DNA of 64,000 bases from Mytilus edulis (lineage: Eukaryota; Mollusca; Bivalvia; Mytilida; Mytilidae). Location: NCBI RefSeq assembly GCF_963676685.1, contig NC_092346.1, positions 71,067,821-71,131,820 of the forward strand, given 5' to 3'. The notes under the pieces are model-generated. The model was not told the origin of the DNA and searched no databases. It worked only from the letters and a program-made list of their open reading frames with translations. Shown here in pieces: positions 11,197-24,400 of this stretch (position 1 is the stretch's first letter; each line of letters opens with the position of its first letter). The position numbers and the translations under genes were made by a program.

Positions 11197-12483
11197 TTAA
11201 TAGTTGTGCAGTTTACCAAAGGGGTGGAATGTTTCTTTTCTTGCTATTTTTGTTATGATTTCTGCCTCCTCTCTCATGTCAACGAAGAAATTTATTCTCT
11301 TCTGCCATCCATATTTCTTTTCATTCTTTTCGCTCTGTATAAGAAGATCAATATAATCAACGTCACTCAATGGATTTGGTCGCAGGGCTATTTCATTCAG
11401 TTTATTTATATAACAGCGAACATCATTCATCATTTTCTGGACTTTTTTGTAGAGTTGTTTGAATGCCAATTTGACACTATCCACAACAGAGGTTTGTCTT
11501 TCCTTACCAATTCTTGCTAGCAAATATTTTCGTTTTAACTCTTCATAAGAACTTTTTACCTTCACTGAATAGGTTTCGAAACGAAAATCATTGTTGCGAT
11601 GAATATCCCAGAAACATTTTTCGGGACAAACTGTACAGTGGCCATCGTTCATAGCTGCGCAGTGCATCTTATTTCTGTCTTCTGGTATGCGACAGGGAAA
11701 GTGACATGTTCTGTTACAAGTCAGACAGTTGGTAACGTAGGTTCCAGCAGATAAATCTATTTTTCTCATGTGAATTTCATCTACTTCATACATAAAATTT
11801 TTGTTAGCTTCTATTTCTCTTTCGTGTCGCCTCAGAATTTCCTTTTCTTGTTCAATGGTGTTCAGCTTGTGCAGACCTTCATGAATCTGCGGTTGCAATC
11901 CTTGAACTGTAGCTTCAATATTTTGTCGAAGTTGTAAGACTTGCTTTGTCAACTGTAAGCTTTTAGTCTGTGTAAATCGCAGTTCTTCAAAAAATACACT
12001 AAAGCTTTCTCTCCCCATTTTCCAGTAGAGACTGGCAAATTCTGATTCTTGAGAGATTTGTCTTGAAGAGAAAAGTGCGGAGTTATTAAACGTGTAAAAG
12101 TGTTTGAATGGTACTTTTGCACCTTGCAAAGCATCAATAACTGGTGGTTGCTTACCGTCTGCAAATGTTATTAATACGTAAATATTATTAACAACATCTT
12201 GACCAAATATCGATAAAATTGCGTCAAAAAGATACCTTTGTGGCGGCGTCAATCGAACAAGTGGTGCTTGTATAACAAAACATATTGCATCTAAATACAT
12301 AATGCCTTGGCTTCCTTTTGTGGTAAAGAACTGTCTTATTTGGTCAACTATTTCTTTATCCCTAACAACCCCACGTGTGTCGCCGAAGCCTGGAGTGTCC
12401 ACTATGTGCAAATCGTAGTCTATATTACTTCCACTCATTGTTCTGATGGTATAACTGGTGATCCATTCAGTTTGTGACTGAGT
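11197..12483 (-). CDS. Gene 1 last exon: GTPase core, coiled coil, Cys cluster, C-terminus
   Basis: The exon opens after a tttcag acceptor at TQSQTEWITSY, phase 0, and runs 428 codons to the stop. It supplies the G3 box DTPGFGDT, the segment LITFADG where a canonical NKxD would sit, a charged heptad-like helix around QLTKQVLQLRQNIEATVQGL, and nine Cys/His positions spaced C-x2-C-x3-C-x3-C, C, C-x2-C-x3-C-x4-H that could bind zinc. The upstream in-frame methionines are intronic. Compared with gene 3 it lacks the acidic tail. Confidence 0.85.
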   Translation of the reverse strand, partial: TQSQTEWITSYTIRTMSGSNIDYDLHIVDTPGFGDTRGVVRDKEIVDQIRQFFTTKGSQGIMYLDAICFVIQAPLVRLTPPQRYLFDAILSIFGQDVVNNIYVLITFADGKQPPVIDALQGAKVPFKHFYTFNNSALFSSRQISQESEFASLYWKMGRESFSVFFEELRFTQTKSLQLTKQVLQLRQNIEATVQGLQPQIHEGLHKLNTIEQEKEILRRHEREIEANKNFMYEVDEIHMRKIDLSAGTYVTNCLTCNRTCHFPCRIPEDRNKMHCAAMNDGHCTVCPEKCFWDIHRNNDFRFETYSVKVKSSYEELKRKYLLARIGKERQTSVVDSVKLAFKQLYKKVQKMMNDVRCYINKLNEIALRPNPLSDVDYIDLLIQSEKNEKKYGWQKRINFFVDMREEAEIITKIARKETFHPFGKLHNY

Positions 12484-15400
12484 CTGAAATAATGTATTAA
12501 ATATGCTTAGTACAAAGAACAATAACAAAAATACCGAACTCATAGGAAAATTCAAAACGAATAGACCTTTTTCAAATGGCAAAATCAAAACTTAGATACA
12601 TCAAAGGAATAGAAAAGAAATGTCATATTACTGTCTTGCTACGGGTATTTATTGTGAAAACATGGTGGATTAAAACGGTTGTTACAGCTAGCTTAACCTT
12701 TCACATGTATGATATTCTCATTGAATTCCATTATGTTAACAGCAAATCAGACATTTTCATGTTTGAATGGTTTTGCACCAGTTATTTTGGTGTCCTTTAT
12801 AGCTTGCTGTTCCATGTGAGTTAAGGATCCGTGTTGAAGGCCGTGACCTATTATTAATGTTCATACATTGTGACTTGGATGGAGAGTTGTCTGATTGGCA
12901 GTCATACCAGATCTTCAAATTCATAATAGGTAAAAAGGGGGGATTATAGTTGTAAATAAATCATTATACTTTGAGGAATTTTATGTGTTCCTATAAGAGC
13001 ATCATTCTTTACTTTTGAGATAAACAAATAAGGACTTTATATTAACCAAAGTCTAATTGAAGATGTAAAATAATCTCTTCTTGAATTTAAATATACACCA
13101 GTATTTCTTTCAAAATATTTTTTTTTTTTGGGTATATTAATTGCCTGATAGATTCATAACTAAGACAACAAGTATACAGGTTTACTTTCATCAATTAAGG
13201 GTATTAGAGAAAACATGCCAACTTTTTATGCAATATATTTTTAACATTATTTGCTCGAATTTTTTGACAGACATAGTAACAAAGCGTTGAATTTGTGTCA
13301 TTGAATACAATATTGATTTTTATTACAAATGTCTAGTTTTTACAACGTTATGTTATTTTTTCACCTGGTCATGGTATCTTGTTTTTTCCTCATCCGACAT
13401 TTCAACAACCGTAAATCTGAATTCATCGTCCCAGGAAACATCAAAAATATAATTAATCATTCCATCAAGCAGTGTACTTTTTCCAGATCCAGTAGCTCCA
13501 ACAAGCATTATGGTTTTACCACTAGTGCCCGGTCTCTTTTGTCCTGGTAAATATACATTCTAGTTTTACTTTACATACTCAAGTACAACAGTTTTATCAT
13601 AGCCTTATGTTGTATTACGGAAACGTACATTACAGGTAAGCTACAACTTTTTTTCCATTATCAACTAACATCTTACTTAGATTTCTGATTATCTTGTCTT
13701 TTTTTTAATCCATTTAAGATGCGAATTTCATTAAACAACAATTTTCTAAAGTAGATTAAGTGCAGATCAATTGTTATTGCTTTAAAACAACATACGAAAT
13801 ACAATTTCCTTTCTGTAAATCAGAATTTATACAAATCATGTATGATAAACATTTTAAGTAGGGAATGGAATATGCATAAATGAATAAAAATGAATACAAA
13901 AATCAATATGAATGTAAACGTTTTAATCCAAAAGCTTAAACAAAACTGATAATCATGATGGAGTCCTCTGTTAATGTTCAAGATAGAACTAGATGATGTG
14001 GTATGGTTGCATAGTACATTTAATGTTTACACAGATGTTAATTTATAATAGTGTCGTTTTGAATCTTTAGAGTCTTTGTTCTTATGTCAACAAATAATGG
14101 CAAGTCAGTCCGATTGAAATTGTTCCTTTGTACATCTAAAATTTGTCTTTACCTACAAATTGAACTCAACTTGTTTCAAAATTTAAAAAAAATCAATATT
14201 ACGAAGTAATTAAAATCTAAAGTATGATTGTTTTGTTTGGTTCAATGATTAATGAAGGTGAAATAGTGAAATAACAATTCGCTTTTAGCAGCCAGGTTTT
14301 TTTAATTTGTCAAATGAAGCTGAAAATATTGATACTGAATTATTCATTTACATGTGAATAATAAGACCTCATTGAATCCGTATTCATATAAAAATATAAT
14401 TTAACCCCTTAACTAGAGATGGTAACGCATGAATCGTGCGTGTTCGGTTAGTTAATGGAAATGAATGTCAATATTGAAAGTGAAACAAAGGTAAATAATT
14501 TGATTGACTGATTCGATCCACAATAAAAAATATAGGTAAAACTGATGATAAACATTTCTATTTATATCTATATTTATGTTCATATCGCTTATATGACCTT
14601 CAGAGATCAATTCGATAGTTATTTAGATGGCGTCAAGACTAAATACACAAAAAAAGCTACATTTTATCGAGTCCATGCTCTGTAAGTTGTTTATTCTAGA
14701 CTTTTTATAACTCGGAAAATGTTTTACACGGTAATAAATCAAATATGAGAATTTGAATCAAATCGGTTAACATACATTTGACAGCTCGTGTCCATTTCAG
14801 AGTCTCTATTTTGCTTCATTATCTAGAACATTAAAAATTGTTTATCTGTCAATACGCATATTTTCAATATGCCTTTTCGTGTGAACACCACTGTCACTCT
14901 AAATTAATTAATGTTAGTTTATTATTGTAAACTGTATGCAAATAAACTCATCAAAGCCACCATGCATTTTATATTCGCACTAGACGTGCGTTTGGTCTAC
15001 TAAAGACTAATCATTGACACTCGAAAAACCATTTACGGACGCTATCACAAGTTGATTCACCGTTATGGAATATTCTTTTCACAGATTATAACGTTTATGT
15101 TCCTTATGTCGTAACTACAATTCCGTACCTTTTGAACTATACTTTTTACGTGGTTTGAAATAACATAAGCAACACCACGAATGCCATATGGGGAGAAGAA
15201 ACTGGTTATCCTTCCGGAGCACCTGAGATCACTCCCAGTTTTTGATGGGTTCGTGTTACTTTGTCTTAAGTTTTCTATGTTGTGTTTTGTATTCGTTCTA
15301 TTGTTTGTCTACATGTATTTGTCTTTTTCTTTTTTAGCAATGACGCTGTCTATTTATTTTTGATATATGAGTTTGAATGTCCCTCTTTGAAAGTAAATGT

Positions 15401-18400
15401 GTTGTGCTTATATGCACTGGCTATTGTAACTTTGGTATTATAATATTTTTGTTGTTAGAAGTTACTTTATCAATGTAGTCCAGGACTTAAAAGATCACAT
15501 CTTACTGATATCTTTATTTTTATCTAATCCTTTTTAATAAAGTATGCTGCATTACATGAAGTAGACTCAACTCTTGTCGGATTGCCAGTTTCGCTCTTTT
15601 TAGATTTCTTGCGATTCCGGCGGTTTTTATTTTAATGTTATTTTTGCCATGAACTAGTAATAGCAAAGGTCAAGATACCTACATCAAAAGTGTTATTCGA
15701 AACAGATTCTACCTATTTTTTTGGTTAAAATTCTTCGAAAATATCTAGTGAATTTGTATAAAAGTTCCCATTTATTTCAATATAATTGAAGAATCATGCT
15801 TAATTTGAAACAAAGATTTTATGAATTCTTTAATCAATATGGTGATTATAAAAAATTACAGAATTTAAGGAATTTTAAAATTACTAATTCAATAATTGTA
15901 TTGTAATATATTCTTACCAAAATAACATTTCTGTGTTTTTGCTGCATTATTTGTGCCACCTTTAGTTTTTTGAAACGGAATTTTATAAATTTCGGGATCT
16001 GAACGTCTAATTCTCTTTGCTAAACCTTTAACAGAATGTGATAGAGATGACTTAGTGATGAATGCGACTGCTGGGTTGCTGAAATATCCGTCTTTTCCAT
16101 CTCTGTCAATAGAACAAATCTTGAACTCATATTGGGTATCACCTTTCAGGTCTTTTACTGTGTAAATTGTTCGTTTACTTTCCGTGATGATAGATTTCCA
16201 TCTTGAATCACCAAGATTGCATTCTCTGTAGACAATTTTATATCCATTAGTGTAACCACTGTCTTCTTCTAGTTCTGTCCACGACAACATAATACTATTG
16301 CTCGTACAGCTTATAGAAATAGGGACACTCGGTGACCTTGAAGGCTCATAAAAATCAGAACCAGTTTCCACAGATGCCACGGCAGTAGCTATACAGAGAA
16401 ATAAATATTCAGACATGCACATGTTAAATGTCAACTTTGTTTTGTTTTTTACTTTTTTCCATTTCTGTAATGACGTTGTCAGTTTGTTTTTAACTTTTTA
16501 GTTTGAATGTTTCTTTTGTATCTTTTCTTTTTCAAATTTAAAAAAAAAATCGTAAGATTTTTTATTGTTATGACGTTCATGTTATCTAGTGAAGTATCAA
16601 AGATTATGTAGTCTTTTCAGTTTAACTTCTAAGATAATGAAATTGCATCAAATATGATCAAGATTGCAAACTTTAGATCAATTAATATTCTATTTTTACA
16701 AGTAGTTCTACAAAAGTTTCGAAAGGTATGTCATTGTAAAAATATTACAGCCATGGTTCAAATGAGTAAACTTCGTATACTTTGACCACATAGTTAAGAA
16801 TGTGATTATCATAACAAAATAAGAAAACAAACTTGCATCAAATCTGCATGGTACTCAATGCCAAATTACCTACCAGAAAGTATTTCTTTATACCCATACT
16901 GATTTACTGGGTCATGTTTTGAGTGTTTAAAAGGACAGCCTGGTCGTGTACAACCGGATGGTTGTGTTTCATGCCAGCAAGGTATCAGTTGACGATTTTT
17001 CTGTAAATTAAAGGATCGCTGATAAAGAAGTACCTCTACTTTAATACAAGTTGAGACGTATTTTGTAATATTCAGGATAAAATGAAACTTAAAAAAGCAT
17101 TTACAGAATCTCAATATATTCATATAGCAAGAGGTATATAAATAGTACATCATATTTTCTAGTTTAATACGGTTTTTTTCTCTCTTTTTTTTTGTATTCT
17201 CGGATGTCTCATACGAGTTAATCGAAAAATGAAAAGTTGAAAATCGTAATGGTTCAATCAAGCACATTGATAAATCAAGATCGGGTTTGTATGATATAAT
17301 ACATGCTTCAGTTCCAAACGTTCAAATTACTTGTTATATACATGCATGCATATATTGTTATGCGTTTACTTTTCTACATTGGTTAGAGGTATAGGGGGAG
17401 GGTTGAGATCTCACAAACATGTTTAACCCCGCCGCATTTTTGCGCCTGTTCCAAGTCGGGAGCCTCTGGCCTTTGTTAGTCTTGTATTATTTTAATTTTA
17501 GTTTCTTGTGTACAATTTGGAAATTAGTATGGCGTTCATTATCACTGGACTAGTATATATTTGTTAAGGGGCCAGCTGAAGGACGCCTCCGGGTGCGGGA
17601 ATTTCTCGCTACATTGAAGACCTGTTGGTCACCCTCTGCTGTTGTTTTTTATTTGGTCGGTTTGTTGTCTCTTTGACACATTCCCCATTTCCATTCTCAA
17701 TTTTATGAACTACGTGTATATTGGGCATATGCTAAGGGTTAAACGATTCTTCAGATTTAATCCTGTATTTTCTACATATGGAAATGAATGTACCAAGTCA
17801 GTAATATGACAGTTGTTTCCCATGCGTTTTAGCTTTGATTTTGCCATTTAATAAAGGACTTCCAGTTTTGAATTTTCCTTGGAGTTCGGTAATTTTGGAA
17901 TTTCACCTTCTTCTACCAAACTATACATGTACCAACAGAAAGGATGTACTGACCCGCCCTACAGACGGATATCAGGAAAGAAAGATATGAGCTGATATAT
18001 TTTGACATTAGATAAATATGACAGTCATTTCTTAGCTTCCGGGGTGAGTCAATTCTTTAAAATAAAAAATCAGGAAGTACGAAAGTTTTCTGGCAGCGAT
18101 ACCTTAGCGTAATTGTATGACCTGCGTACCTGCTGTTGTTTCACTACTGAATGTCTAAATTTACAGTTAGATTTGGTGCATCTCCCTTTCTGCCAAAAAT
18201 TACAAGTAACGAAGCTCGACCTAGCTGGCTCACTATGTCTAAACGGACATCTATCTCCCTAAAACAGAGAAAATTAAAATTTATAGCAATGCTGAAGAAT
18301 ACAGGTAAATAATTTCAGGAAAACGTATCTGATAATCATAACTAATCAAAAAGTAATCGTAAGTTCTTGCACCAAGTCAGAAATACGACCATTGTTATTC

Positions 18401-21400
18401 ATTCGTTTGATGTGTTTGAGCTTTTTATTTTGCAATTTGATTTCAGACTTTCCGTTTTGGATTTTCCTAGGGGTTCGGTATTTTTGTTATTTTACTTTTC
18501 ACATTAATTTTTAGTGCTCATGAAAGTAATACAAAAACCTAAGAAGAAACAGGGAATAAGTGACTAAATGAATACATTTTTTTTTCTTCAATTTATTCCC
18601 ATAATAGCAAATACATTAAGTACGTCTACCTTGTTTCGATAGCAATACGACAATGACTATTACAATATTGGTCAGTTTTATAAGTTCATGATGTATCCTT
18701 TAATTTGATCATCAACAAAACTTTGTTCGTTTGATCATTATGATTTTATACAAGTCTGTGTCTTTCTTACAAAATATTGGTACACATCATTTTGTCATAC
18801 TTCTGTAATATCGCATTTTGATAGGGTGCAAAATAACATTTACTTCAACAGATGTGAACTGTAATAACAGAGCATAAATAAATACGCATAAAAAGAACAA
18901 CGACGAAGGGTATTCCAGCTTAATTTCTCTACTTCAAGTTTATTTGTATTATTCAGACTTGAATATTCTAACTCCTGCTAGAAGTGTTGCTAAGTCTTTC
19001 GTTTTCTATGTTGTATTTTGCATACTTTTATTAATTGTGTCCGTCTGTCGTTTTTCTTTTAAGCCATGGTATTGTCAATTTTATGTTTTACTTGTGAGTG
19101 CGATTGTCTCTCTGTTATCTTTTACATCTCTTTTTTCTTTTTTTTTCATCTTTTGACACGATGGTCGAAATACAATCAATAGAAAGTGGTCATACCACTT
19201 TGTGCCTTTAAGATTGATTAAGCTTCCCGCAATCAATATAAACGTAGAAGGTGGGTAATGGGATCAATACTGTTGTTTCAGGAAACAATATTACGCTTAT
19301 GATAGTTAATGTTTCATATTTTGAATCAAGCTCATCGTTATTACGTGTGTTGTACACATTCACATAAATGAATAGATATCCAACTTTTGTGTTCCTCCAA
19401 TTAAGTTAAAACACATAACTACTGTACACTTTTCAAAAATATTACCAATAATCTAAATTCTTCTAATGAAAGCTTGATAGATCTACTTCAATTTTATAAT
19501 GATGAATAGAATGAACATCATTGCTGGTTTTAACTTTACAGTACAATATCAGAAAGATGAGCACGGACAAGTTATCTGTCGTTATCCTTATTCGCGATCT
19601 TTTTTTCCTGATTATGGCCTTTTTCCTGCATAAGTATTTATTATGAACAACATTTACAAAGCCAGTAGTGGAGATCAAAATACATTTATAGAGTGCTGCA
19701 TATATCTTATAATTCTTTTGTTTTTATTCACTTTGAAATACTGGTATTATTTTTTTTTTAATTGCTTATCTTAAGTATTTAAAATACTTATGACAATTGC
19801 TCCTCAGTTGTATCTGTTTAAATTTATGGGAACAGTTTGATTATATAACGAGTGAGGTTTAAATCTTTATCGATAAGTTATTTATAGGTAAGACAATACT
19901 TGGTCATGTTTTATGAAGATTTAAGCCCAAGGCGAAGCCGAGGGCTTAAATCTTCATAAACATGACCAAATATTGTCTGACCAATTTAGAACATATTCAC
20001 ATTTTCGAGAGACCTTACAAAATTATCCTTTCCCATTGTAATATTCAAACCTAAATAAGAGTTCACTTTTTATAATGAACTAAATGTAAAACATAGGTAA
20101 TCATCATTTCAATGGATGGAATGAAAAAGCTCGGACATAATTTGTGAGGACCGAATGGATAAATTGTTTTTCTACTGCTTAAGGTAAAATTCAATACTTA
20201 TATATCTTAAGATTTTTTTTATTTTAAAAAGCAACACAATGTTATATAAATCCCTTTTTGAAATTTGACATTTTTTCATGAATATAAAACTCTCTGTATA
20301 AATATTTAAATTCAGACCATTCAACATTAAATGCTTACTCTTTATTAATAAATTATACATGTATTTGTGTTTCTCTAAAACAATCTTAAATTCTTTGCTT
20401 TATATATCAGCAGACTGGCATTGTTTTCTTGAAAGTAAAAAAAAAATCCACCAAATGTCAGGTATATAAATTAAATAAGTATTATATAGCCTACATCCTT
20501 ACTCAAATTGTTTTTGTTTATTCTATATATGTGTACCGTTAAAAAATGCATGAAAATTTGCAAAAAATCAAAACGTTTTGTTTTAATCTTTGCTCTTTCA
20601 TCTTTAATCAGTATACTGTAGAATCTTTTCCCATGAAAAATGCCTAAGAGGATTTTACACTTCGTTAGTGCAGTTATTAAGAGTTCACTTTCATAATTAA
20701 CTGACAATGAAAAGTCATTCATGTATAGCATTTCATAGTGCATGGAAAACCATGTACTATGAAAATAAGAGGGGAAAAAAACTGACTTTCCATTGGACGA
20801 GAAGGGGTGAGTATGTATTAGATACTATACAAAAGTAACAAAGAAACAGGCCGGTAACAACCGTTGCCGGATAGTTTTTCTGCACGAGTAGTCAGTTCAA
20901 GGTCCGAGGCGATAGCCAAGGACCTTAACCTGACTACAAGTGTTGAAAAACTATACGGCAGGTTGATTCTGGCCTGTTTGTTTGTTACTTTTGTTTTGTA
21001 TCTGACTTGTACGACGTTTCAAGAAAGTAATAATATATTTTGCAAGACTAAAAAATTTAGATACTTATATAGCCATAAAGCAGTAAATGTAAGTTATAGT
21101 TCATTTCTCTTCAACTGAGAGATTTTTCAAGAAAAAAAATCGGGAATCTAATAATTTGAGAAAAAAGAATCTTTTCAAGTAAAAGATGAATGTTGTACAC
21201 ATTTAAGACTTTTTAAAATGCAACTTCGTAAACAAGTAATATATTTAACAAATATGTTAGTGGTAAGTAAGCTAACGTTTGATTTTTATTGATGAAACGG
21301 AAAGCGGGGAGGGGGGCCTAATTGAATTTAAAATAAAAAGGATGTGATCTTTATTTTGATGAAAAAATGCAGGATGTGCCATTCCATCCCCCATCCCCCC

Positions 21401-24400
21401 TTATAAAAAATCGTAGAAATTGCACGTTTGTTTCCAAATACATGAATTCAATATTCAGTGGTGGGGGGTCCCGGGGGTTGGAACCTCCCTTTTTATGGAC
21501 GATCACTGCATTTAAATGGAGACCCCCCTGTTGTGTCCTTGATTGGGAAACCCCTTTATAAAATGGCTGGATCCGCCACTGATATATATGTTACAGTTAA
21601 TAGGTGAAATTAGGAATTACATGTATTTACTAAAATTTAGGAATTACAGGTAATCCCCGATGCACTTAGTAAATACAAGTAATTCCTTAAACGACCCAGT
21701 TATTACCAGTAATTACTAATTTAAAAATGAATTTTTACACCTATTTACTGACTGCTTAAACAATGTTGTATTATGGTCAGGTGAAAGTTATGGTAATACT
21801 AACTAGAAGACCAGTTAGTACTCTTATAAAATTTGATTGGTTGATTTCTATAAAAAAATATCTTGAATAAATATGGACTTTCAAATATTTGGTTAAATCA
21901 GAGTAACTTTAGTTTTAATCCAAAATGGTTAAAGTTGAGCATTATACAGATAATTTTTGACCAATTTCAGCAGACATTGAAAATTCTCCCAAAGCATTAT
22001 TTTTTAAATTTTTAAAAAGAAAACTTTGAATTTGAAGAATATTTAGACTTACTACCTTATAAAGATAAGATGGCGTTATGTAGGTTAAGAACTGGAATGA
22101 ACTGTTATGTACATTAGCTTCGAGATATAAAAAAAATTATATTTTTTGTTGTTGTTAAATCATTAATAAAAATGATATAGTGAAATTATAATTCACTGTT
22201 AGTAGCCAATCTGGTTCTATTTGGTTAAAGTAGCTGAGAAACAAGGTTGATGAGTTGTGCCCTTGCGAGTGAATATTTGGACCTCATTGAATATGTGTTC
22301 ATGTGACCTTCAATTAAACCCCTAGCTGGAGATGGGTTATCGATGTATCAAGCTATTAAAATTGTAAGGGTTTTGCAGAACAAATAGGCTACTTTTGCTG
22401 TTAATCACAGGCTCAACAAAAATGCGGAAAAAATATTAAAATTTTCCTCTAGATACTATATTTTGACTAGTACTGTAAGAAACTTCTGTCAAAATTAGGT
22501 AAAAATCCAGGATGGTTTATAAAATCTAATGTTTTAAAAACTTTAACTGCAGAGTGTATGTAATGTTAACTGGGGAAAAACTAGTCCATTTATAAGTAAT
22601 ATATGAAAAAAAGGATTCTTTTTACAAACTTTGCTTTTGGATATTATCTTATGATCATAAACATTTAGCTTCTGTCCAAGTTTAGTAGGATATTTGGAGA
22701 AAGTTATTTTAAAGTTTTAAACCACAGTGCATGATGGAGATTTTAGTTCAACAAAATTATGAAAATCAATTTTGGATAGATATCATTATCTTGCATGCAT
22801 ATATTTACAGAGTTTTAAAACCTATAAAACAACCATTTTTCAGTTTCAATTCACAAACACTAAAGAGTATGCACTTTTGATGTACCTTATATTCCTACAT
22901 CCTTAAGTAAGCTCCCTTAAAATCCCTATCCCTTTACTTTCTTATTTGGTATCTTGTATTATGTTTTGAATTTTAAAACAAAAACATCAAGTTAGTAAAT
23001 AGCTGTAAAAATTACAAAAAAAATCAGTGATAACCAGTAATCACTGAAACAACTAGTAAATACATGTAATTACTAAATTGGCTAGTAATTACAGGTATTT
23101 ACTCAAATGTTTAGTTATTACGTGTAATTCCTAATTTCACCTATTTACTGTAACACATATATATATGTATATATATGTATATATAAATTCAATAATATAA
23201 ATGTATCAAAAAATGAATTTCCTACTTCATTCGTGAATGAAATGTTGTGAAAAAATGGATTTTGTCTTAATTTTATATGTATTCAGGCATATACTTTGAT
23301 TTTTTTTTTAAATTCATGCTCGTCTCTAGATTTGCAAGTGTTGATCGGGATAAAACACGTGTTACTATATGATCCATTCGCAGCTTATTTTCCAAAATTG
23401 ATGGCATTAGTTGAATGATTTTCTTCTAGATTTGCTACTTATTTGGACGTATATTACACGAACACTTTTATTTATAGGATCAATCGTGCATTGGTGAGTT
23501 GATAAAAAGATAAAATTTGATTTTTTATTTACTTATTTCCTGTCTTTTTTATTGTAATATAAACGTCGGTATCATCATATCTTTACTTTCAGCATTGTTC
23601 AAAATACTATTCACGTCCATATATTGAAGAAAACATTTATTGACCGATTATTTTGCTTCATAAAGGGTTCTTTTAGAGTATATTAACTTTTTACTTTTCA
23701 ACGACATCACCCGAATATTTTTGTTTAGATAAGCACTATAAAATATACGGTATTCGGAAAATCAGGAATCATGCAGAACATTAATTTATCATCTGCTTGA
23801 CCATAGTATTTTTTTTTTCTCATAATTTTTTTTTTTAAAGTTAAATGTCTAATCCGTTTGTGTACTGATATGAATAGTACTTTACTAAATATGCTTGAAA
23901 AAATATATTGTTGCTAACGTACATATTTTGTTAAATAAAAAGACAGGAAATATGTAGGTGAACCAAAAAAATCAAATCGGATTGAAATTTAAAGTGCCCA
24001 TGAACTCACTGATCATGCCCGAGTGATACTAGTCATAAAAAGTGTCCGTGTAACAACTAAAATGAGTCCGTGTATCATCCAAAAAGAGTCCGTGTATTAT
24101 CCAAAATGAGTCCGTGTATCATCCAAAAAGAGTCCGTGTAACACCCGTTAATGTACTGTTTTTCTATAGCTCTGCGGGGGGTAAAGCCGTACAAGTTCTA
24201 AATCATACTTTAACCATTGTGGTGACGTCAACCTATTCATTTACCGTGGATTCTTTTTCTAGAAGCAGTGTTTCCTAAATTCGTCGCTAATGGAATAATT
24301 TTAAAAACTTACCCTTATTTTTTGTAATTTCTATATGCCTGCACTGGGAATCGAACCCGTCCATGAATTCTCTTAAGTGTCACTAACATCAAAATTTCGA

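Noticed and set aside
24039..24150. A CRISPR-like array
   Set aside because: It is a short direct minisatellite without spacers of constant length, in a eukaryotic intron.
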